Below, one piece after another: positions 26,008 to 31,632 of a stretch of 31,632 nucleotides of DNA (position 1 is the stretch's first letter; every line of letters begins with the position of its first letter). The notes under the pieces are model-generated. The model worked only from the letters and a program-made list of their open reading frames with translations. It searched no databases and had not been told where the DNA came from. The DNA is taken from positions 1 through 31,632 of the forward strand of contig JADJOY010000019.1 of the NCBI GenBank assembly GCA_016713535.1, written 5' to 3'. Source of the stretch: Deltaproteobacteria bacterium (GTDB taxonomy: Bacteria; JADJOY01). The position numbers and the translations under genes are program-made.

Positions 26008-26521
26008 TCACGGCACCGGGACGCGATCTTTGCCGTCGAATGGCGGGACGTAGACCGCGTACGCGATCGCGGGCTCGCTTTCGAGAGGTTGGTGAACGCG
26101 TGCACGGTGGCGCGCGGCACATACAGCACGGATCCCTCGCCGACCGGCCGTGTCTCGCCGCCGATCCGCATCGTGCCGTGCCCGCGCAGCGTCACCACGA
26201 ACAGGTCGTGGGTGTCGTGGCGGTGGAGCGCCTCAGGGTCGCGGATCGCGACCACGTGGTGGCTGCTCGCGGCGTCGCGGCCGACCTCGACGACCTTGAA
26301 CATCTGCCCGTCCTCGAGCTCGGCGCGCTCGATCAGCGAGGCGAGCGCCTCGGTGACGCGGCCACCCGCGAAGAGCGCGTCGAGCACCGGCGCGCCGCCA
26401 GCGCGGGCCGTCGCCCAACGGCTGGGCCTCGGCACAGCCGCCCGCCGCCGCCAGGCTCGTCGCCAAACCGCCGACGGTGAGCCATCGTGCCAGGGGCTCC
26501 TCGCCCTCGGGTTCGCTTCAT
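26008..26521 (-). CDS. cupin-domain lipoprotein, frameshifted
   Basis: ATG 26521 gives MKRTRGR and, after a frame change, [20 protein letters not shown] then GCAEAQPLG, a signal sequence with a possible lipobox. A second frame change leads to [60 protein letters not shown] and [20 protein letters not shown], then [20 protein letters not shown]-x-H...G.G....G and [10 protein letters not shown] are the two cupin motifs with metal-binding histidines. A third change gives [20 protein letters not shown] and stop 26008-26010. Substrate unknown. It is transcribed away from the GH32 gene. Confidence 0.7.
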
Positions 26522-26543
26522 CGGGTTCCTCCCGCGTTCGCCC

Positions 26544-28132
26544 GTGGATCGATCGGCGCGCCAGTCTGCCACCACTCGCGGCTGGCTGCCGTTGCTCCTC
26601 GCGCTGGCCTCTTGCTCGAGGCGGAACGCCCCGCGCCGCGCCCGAGCCCGACGATCTCGAGGCGTATCGGCCGCGCTACCACGTGACGCCGCCGTCGGGT
26701 TTCATGAACGACCCCAACGGGCTCGTCCACGCCGACGGCACGTGGCACCTCTTCTACCAGCTCGATCCCGCGCCGGCTGCCGCTCGAGCAGCACTGGGGC
26801 CACGCGGTGAGCCGCGACCTCGCCCACTGGGACGATCGCGGCGTGGCGATCGAGCCCGACGCCGCGCTCGGCCTCGCGTTCTCGGGCAGCGCGGTGGTCG
26901 ACGCAGCGAACACCTCGGGGCTCTGCGACGCGGGGGTCGCGTGCCTGGTCGCGATCTACACCCACTCGGGAGGCGAGGACGGCACCCAGAAGCAGAGCCT
27001 CGCGGTGTCGCAGGACGGCGGCGATACCTGGACACCGTACGGCGGTAATCCGGTGCTCCGGAGCCCCACCGGCTCGCGGGCGTTCCGCGATCCCAAGGTG
27101 TTCTGGCACGAGCCGACGCGGCGCTGGGTGATGGTGCTCGCGGCGGGCGACGGGCGCAGCTCTTCGCCTCGCCGGACCTGATCGACTGGACCGACCTCTC
27201 CGACTTCGGCGCCGGGTACGCGCTCGGCGGGGTGTGGAGTGCCGGACCTCTTCGAGCTCACGGTCGAGACCCCGGCGGCGGCACGGGCGGCGGCGCCGGC
27301 GACGACGCGCTGGGTGCTCAAGACCGACTTCAACCCGGGGCCGATCATCGGCTTCTCGGGGGCGCGCTACTTCGTGGGCCGCTTCGACGGCGAGCGCTTC
27401 GTGGCGGACGCCGCGGGCGGCGGTCCGCACGTGCTGGATGGCGGCGCCGACTTCTACGCGGCGCAATCGTGGAGCTCGGCGCCCGGCGGGCGGCGCACGT
27501 GGATCGCGTGGATGAGCAACTGGAAGTACGCGATGGTCACGCCCACCTCGCCGGCGTGGCGCGATGACCGTGCCGCGCGACGTGCGGCTGGTGGCGGACG
27601 CGGGCAGCGGCGGCGCCGCCGGGATCCGGCTCGCGCAGCAGCCGGTCGTCGAGCTCGAGGCGCGGCGTGGCGAGCGCCTGCTCGACCTCGAGGGCGTGAG
27701 CGCGAGCAAGGCGGCGGCGCGGCTCGCCGGCGTCACGGGCGACGCGCTCGACGTGAGGCTCGCCGTCGAGCCGCGCGGCGCGACGAGCGTGACGCTCGTG
27801 GTCCGCGCGGGCGCGGTGGAGCGCACCGCGATCACGCTCTCGATCCCGCGGGCGGCACGCTCGCCCTCGACCGCAGCCAGAGCGGCTACGCGGGCTTCGA
27901 CCGCAAGTTCCCGGCAGGCACACGGTGGCTCGGCGCCAAGCGCCTTGCCTGACGCGCGCCGCTCACGGTGCGCGTGCTCGTCGACCGTTCGTCGGTCGAG
28001 GTCTTCGGCGACGACGGCCGCGCGGTGCTGACCGACCTCGTCTTTCCCGACCCAGGAAGCCGCGGTGTCGGCCTCGAGTGGACCGGCGCCGAGCCGTGCG
28101 TCACCCGCCTCACCGTCGACGCGATGAAGTAG
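26544..28132 (+). CDS. GH32 fructan hydrolase lipoprotein, frameshifted
   Basis: GTG 26544 gives [20 protein letters not shown] then LASCS, a lipoprotein signal. After a frame change [20 protein letters not shown] contains the NDPNG nucleophile motif. Further on are [55 protein letters not shown] (RDP transition-state stabiliser) and GVWECPDLFEL (EC acid/base). [20 protein letters not shown] and [11 protein letters not shown] also fit. The C-terminal beta-sandwich includes [20 protein letters not shown], ending VDAMK with stop 28130-28132. Such enzymes (levanase, inulinase, invertase) hydrolyse beta-fructosyl bonds. About five frame changes, all catalytic residues intact. Confidence 0.85.
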
Positions 28133-28464
28133 GGGCACGCCCAGCGCCCGCAGTAGCGATCGGTCGGGATCGATCCCTCCGGCCGCGACGGGCGCGGCCC
28201 CTCCCAAACCGAGGGCGTCGCGTGGGGAGTGTAGGGGCGGGCGTGGGCCGCCGGCGTGGCGGTCGCTCGGGATCGCCTGGGATCCGCGCGCGATCGGCGC
28301 CGCGACGCGTGCCCCTCCGGACCGAGATCGAGCGGCTGCGGGCGCGGCCACCTCCGTCGGCCGCCCGCGGTCGCTCGGGACTCCCTCCGGCGGCGACGGA
28401 GCGCGGCCCTCCAACCGAGGCGTCGCGGGGAGTGTAGGGGCGGGCGTGAGCCCGCCGCGTGCGC
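28133..28464. repeat. dispersed repeats, inverted relative to 25 kb block
   Basis: CGCAGTAGCGATCG at about 28147 is the reverse complement of the junction seen twice in the 25 kb block. Two GTGTAGGGGCGGGCGTG hairpins (near 28229 and 28433) are the CTACG-bordered family in opposite orientation. GACGGAGCGCGGCCCTCC near 28396 mirrors GGAGGGCCGCGCTCCGTC of the 25 kb block. No gene is supported. Confidence 0.65.
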
Positions 28465-29229
28465 TCACCTGCGTCGCGACGCCTCGGCGAGTCCGTAAGC
28501 AGGTCGAGCTGGATCTCCTGCATCTCGACCATGCGCTCGAACTGGCTGTAGAGCAGGTGGTCCATCTTGTCGTGGAGGGCTCGCGATCTCGAGCTCCGCC
28601 TGGAGATTGGTGCGGTAGTCCTCGTCGGCCGCATGCGGTCGCGCGCCGCGGAGCGGTTCTGCGCCATCAGGATGATCGGCGCCTGGATCGCCGCGAGGCA
28701 CGACAGCACCAGGTTGGAGGAGGATGAACGGGAACGGGTCGAACGGGTGGGGGCCGAGGATCTTCGTGTTGAGCGCCATCCAGATCGTCAGTACCACACC
28801 GAACGCGATCACGAAGCCCCACGAGCCGCCCACCCGCGCCACGACGTCCGCGGTGCGCTGGCCGCGGGTCACCGTGCGCTGGAACTGCTCGTCGATGTTC
28901 TTCACGATGGTGATGTGCTGGCCGGCCTTCTGGGCGACCTCGGCCTCCACCTGGAGAGCTCTCCGCGCTCCTGCTCGAGGTGCTTTCGAGCACGTACGCG
29001 ACCCGCGCGTGATTGAGGCAGCGACGGGCAGAGGTGCCCTTCGCCGGTCCACTTCCCCGGGTTCTGGGCCGTGAGGTACCCGGCGAGCAGCGGACGCACG
29101 CTGGTGGCGCGCACTACGTCGCGGCGGTGTTAGCACGCGCCCGCAGATCACGCAGGTGCGGACCTCCGGGTGGCCGTCGAGGGGTGAACGAGCCGCTGGC
29201 GCTGGCCCCGTCGATGGGCGGTTGGGCAC
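28465..29229 (-). CDS. DUF1003 membrane protein with zinc-ribbon-like N-terminus
   Basis: The start chosen is GTG 29229, with GAGGAGG 8-9 bases upstream; an earlier GTG at 29265 overlaps the regulator's stop. EVRTCVICGRVL, then (other frame) VRATSVRPLLAGYLTAQNPG and KWTGEGHLC give two cysteine pairs. VAQKAGQHITIVKNIDEQFQ, RTVTRGQRTADVVARVGGSW, GFVIAFGVVLTIWMALNTKI and LGPHPFDPFPFILL lead into LSCLAAIQAPIILMAQNRSA, the DUF1003 core with two helices. It ends HLLYSQFERMVEMQEIQLDL and ASRRR at 28465. Four frame changes. Family function is unknown. Confidence 0.75.
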   Translation of the reverse strand: MPNRPSTGPAPAARSPLDGHPEVRTCVICGRVLTPPRRSARHQRASAARRVPHGPEPGEVDRRRAPLPVAASITRGSRTCSKAPRAGARRALQVEAEVAQKAGQHITIVKNIDEQFQRTVTRGQRTADVVARVGGSWGFVIAFGVVLTIWMALNTKILGPHPFDPFPFILLQPGAVVPRGDPGADHPDGAEPLRGARPHAADEDYRTNLQAELEIASPPRQDGPPALQPVRAHGRDAGDPARPAYGLAEASRRR

Positions 29230-29261
29230 GGTGCGGTCCTCCTCGCCTGGGCGCGCGGCGC

Positions 29262-30125
29262 TCACGCCGTCTCGGGGTCGTGCGGATGTCGCCCGGTCTG
29301 GTCACGTCGTAGTCGGGCACGCAATGCGGGCCCGTCACGGAAGGGCCGGGTCTGCGCGACCTCGCACAGCCGTGTGACGAGCGGGTGGCCGAGCCGCTCG
29401 GCGAACACCGCGGCCCGTAAAGGCTCGGTGGCGATCGCGCGGAACGCCAGCCCCACGCGCGCTCGGCCCACGCGCGCGTGACGATCCCGGCGTCGCTACT
29501 CGCCGCGCGCGACCGCGTACACCATCCTCGCGGTGCGAGCCGAGCACCGCGTGTTTGCCAGAGCTTGACCCGGGTCTTCGCGACGCGTGGCGAAGGTGCA
29601 GCATCCCGCCGGCGGTCGCCAGCCCGCGCCACTCACCGTAGCTTAGGCAAGCGCTGCGCTCTGACGCACGCGAGGCCACCTCGCGGGTCACGAGGTGGGC
29701 GGGCCGAGGCGCCGCTCGCCCACCCGCGGCGGCGGGCCGTCGCCGTGGCAGCCGGCAGCGAGGACCCGCTCCTCGGCGAGCAGCCGCAACGCGGCGCCGC
29801 TGTCCCCTTGCACGAAGCCGAGCAGCGGGCTCGCGCCAGTGTTCGCGTGAGCGAGGCAGCTCGATCACCACGTCGCCGTTGGCCGCGATCAAGGAGGCGC
29901 CGCGGCATCGGCAGTGGCGGCGGGCGCGTGCACCGACGCAACTGCGCTCGTCGCCAGCGCCGGAGCCGGCCCAGCGCAGCACCTCGTCGCGGTCGCCGCG
30001 CCACTCGCCGCCCACTCGACGACCCGGCAGCCCGCGCGCCAGCCCCGGTGGACTTGCCAGGGTGGACGCCGGGCAGCTCCGCGACACCGGCGGACTTGAG
30101 CAGCGATAACCCGGCGGAGCGTCAT
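29262..30125 (-). CDS. HTH/PBP-like transcriptional regulator, frameshifted
   Basis: ATG 30125 leads through shifting frames: LLKSAGVAELPGVHPGKS, RRVGGEWRGDRDEVLRWAGS (an excisionase-type helix-turn-helix), then SLIAANGDVVIEL, FVQGDSGAALRLLAEERVLA and AGCHGDGPPP. LAFRAIATEPLRAAVFAERL, GHPLVTRLCEVAQTRPFRDG and VPDYDVTRPGDIR close a periplasmic-binding-protein-like sensor domain (PBP_like, PF12727 type). Stop is at about 29262-29264. Regulators of this build commonly sit next to molybdate or tungstate transporters and sense the oxyanion or cofactor; the divergent modA fits. Seven or more frame changes make exact residues uncertain. Confidence 0.6.
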
Positions 30126-30193
30126 GGAACGAGAGCCTGGCGGGGCACCGCGTGTCCGAAAGGTGCGGGCAAGCCACGAGACTTGATCGGACC

Positions 30194-30250
30194 AGTAACA
30201 AGATGCAATAAGTAACGATTAGTAACCAGAGAGATTAATAAGGAGTTTCA
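30194..30250 (+). promoter_or_regulatory. modA upstream region with AGTAAC repeats and strong RBS
   Basis: AGTAAC occurs at 30194, 30211 and 30221 in an AT-rich stretch between the divergent regulator and modA. The third copy is 10 bases after the second, one helical turn. AATAAGGAG (30235-30243) is a good ribosome site before ATG 30251. The repeats are candidate operator half-sites for the regulator. Confidence 0.45.
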
Positions 30251-31024
30251 ATGTTCAGGATCTTCCGCGCGCTGCTCGTGTTGCTGGCCGTCCTCATCCC
30301 CGTTATCGCACCCGCGGGAAACGAGGCCAGCCCGTCACCGATCACTCGCCACGCGGCGAGCCTCTCCGACGTGCTGCCGAAGGTGGGGCGCCTGGACCAC
30401 CGCCGGTCACCTCCCGAGTGCGCTTCAAGCTTCGACGCCTCGTCGCGGCTCGCGAAGCAGGTCGAGGCGGGGCTCGCCGCGGACGTGTTCGTGTCCGCCG
30501 ACCTCGACTGGATGGACTACCTCGACCGGCGCAAGCTCCTCGCCGCCAGCACCCGCGCCGTGCTGCTCGGCAATCGCCTGGCCGATTGCCGTGCCGAGCC
30601 CTCGCCGCTCGCCCGTTTCCGGACCGCGCGCCCGCTCGCCATCGCGCCCGAGGTGAAACGCACCTGGCACTCGCTGGCCGAGACCGTGCCAGCCAAAGCA
30701 GGAAATTGCAGCCGCGCCTGCTGTCTGGTGGGCAAGGATCGCCAAGGACGTCGAGGGCAAGATCGCGCCAGGCGGTGACAACGCCCGCACGGTGCTCGGC
30801 TGGGTCGCGTCCGGAGCGGCCGACGCGGGCCTCGTCGCAAGCCGCGCGCCCCGGTACGCGCGTGAAAGGCGGCCTACACGTTCCCGGTCACGGCACACCC
30901 GCCGATCGTCTATCCGGCGGCGGTGCTCGCCAGGCGCGGACACCGCCGCACCACGCGAGTTCCTGGCCTTCTGCCGCGGCGCCGAGGCGCTCGCGCGCGC
31001 TCCGAGGCCGCCGGCTTCACCTAA
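30251..31024 (+). CDS. modA: molybdate (or tungstate) ABC transporter substrate-binding protein
   Basis: ATG 30251 gives MFRIFRALLVLLAVLIPVIA, a signal peptide. SPSPIT then AASLSDVLPKVG, FDASSRLAKQVEAGLAADVF and VSADLDWMDYLDRRKLLAAS are standard ModA motifs: the ASL and SS residues contact the oxyanion. LLGNRLA, TVLGWVASGAADAGLV, YTFPVTAHPPIVYPAAVLAR and EFLAFCRGAEA continue through other frames to GFT and stop TAA at 31022-31024. About 255 residues as usual. The protein delivers molybdate or tungstate to a ModBC permease, not visible in this window. At least five frame changes. Confidence 0.8.
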
Positions 31025-31093
31025 GCTCGCCGACGTCACCCCAATCGACCCGTCCACCCCGCATGCAGCAGCCCGCGGACGCCGCCGGGACCC

Positions 31094-31632
31094 ATGAAAC
31101 GCACCTGCATTATCGCGAGCAGCTGCGCTCGCGCTCTCGATCTTCTCGGCGCGTGGTCGCGGCGCAGGCGCCGGATCCGCGAGGCCGCCCTCACCGTCAA
31201 CCAGCGGATGCTGGAGATGCAACACGCCGAAGGACGGCTCCGCGGCGAACAGTACTGGTGCTGCGCGCGCAGGCCGACGCAGAGGAAGCAAGGCAGCCGC
31301 CATACGGCAGTTACGTCCAAGGCCGACTGGCTCGACCGGTTCTCGGCACTACCGGTGATGTCCGGATCCGCGGCGGAGGCCTTCTTCCAGGACGGTACGA
31401 CGGACCGCTTCCGCGAAGCGCTTCCGCACGTCCGTCTCGGCGTGAAGGCCGTCGCGAAGCTCCGAGCGCCGAGGCCCAGGTGCGCCTCGCCACCGGAGAT
31501 CCCGGCGACCCGATCTCCGAGATACAGACCATGAGCAGAGCTCTTCACCCGCAAGCCGGTGAACCTCGACCTCGCCTACGTCTCGTTCAAGCCGGAAAGG
31601 CACCACGTTCGGCTGGAGCCGGCCGTGGCTCG
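31094..31632 (+). CDS. putative porin, truncated by window end
   Basis: ATG 31094 gives MKRTCIIASSCA and, in another frame, ALALSIFSARG, a signal peptide. A short coiled-coil-like piece VNQRMLEMQHAEGRLRGEQY precedes the barrel. DWLDRFSA, GDVRIRG, FFQDGTTDRFREAL, VRLGVKAVA and AEAQVRLATGDPGDPISEIQ lead to LFTRKPVNLDLAYVSFKPER, which matches the N-terminal strands of the putative porin family (PF16930 type). It reaches the right edge with the barrel incomplete. Located 70 bases after modA, it may carry the oxyanion through the outer membrane. Three or more frame changes. Confidence 0.7.

Noticed and set aside
1-31632. tRNA or rRNA genes
   Set aside because: No cloverleaf with conserved TTC and CCA-adjacent features and no rRNA-like stretch was seen by eye; a covariance search could still find a short RNA.

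Overview
The window is high-GC DNA that looks like the chromosome of a Gram-negative bacterium. It encodes outer-membrane proteins (a beta-barrel candidate at 8677-9656 and a putative porin at 31094 to the end) and several lipoproteins. Gene content (DUF4056, secreted LamG/cytochrome-like protein, PIN/RHH toxin-antitoxin pair, abundant GC-rich hairpin repeats) suggests a Myxococcota or 'Deltaproteobacteria'-type lineage; this is inference only. Nearly every long gene is cut by one or more single-base frame changes while catalytic motifs stay intact. This looks more like uncorrected indels in the assembly than wholesale gene decay, so most frameshifted genes are called CDS spanning all frames.

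Layout. 1-2016: a badly frame-broken secreted protein with IPT/TIG-like pieces (+). 2.0-6.3 kb: minus-strand genes: an RHH-like small protein, two related copies of a small alpha/beta-barrel-like gene, two small membrane proteins, a peptidase-E-like protein, a CPCC cysteine-rich protein, a dual-specificity phosphatase and a 4-TM protein. 6.4-7.4 kb: a tandem array of eight ~122-bp units. 7.4-9.7 kb: minus-strand pair of beta-barrel protein and DUF4056 lipoprotein. 9.8-10.9 kb: AI-2E-family permease.

11.2-18.0 kb: a minus-strand operon, PIN toxin - RHH antitoxin - GNAT acetyltransferase - DUF1398 protein. Two different IS66 elements have split it. One (11979-14332) sits inside the GNAT gene with a perfect 8-bp target duplication; the other (15047-17728) sits inside the PIN gene with a near-perfect one. 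Removing each element on paper rejoins the host gene.

18.0-21.7 kb: a visibly lower-GC stretch of minus-strand genes separated by attC-like hairpin sites, read as a gene-cassette cluster without a visible integrase. It carries a HExxH protein, two coupled unknown ORFs, a 198-aa unknown, a membrane protein whose C-terminus is read through an attC-like site, and a MazF-like toxin.

21.7-28.5 kb: a large secreted protein with LamG-like and CXXCH parts, a cupin lipoprotein and a GH32 fructan hydrolase, set among mosaics of dispersed hairpin repeats. 28.5 kb to the end: a DUF1003 protein and a helix-turn-helix/PBP-like regulator (minus), divergent from modA and a putative porin (+), which together look like a molybdate or tungstate uptake module.
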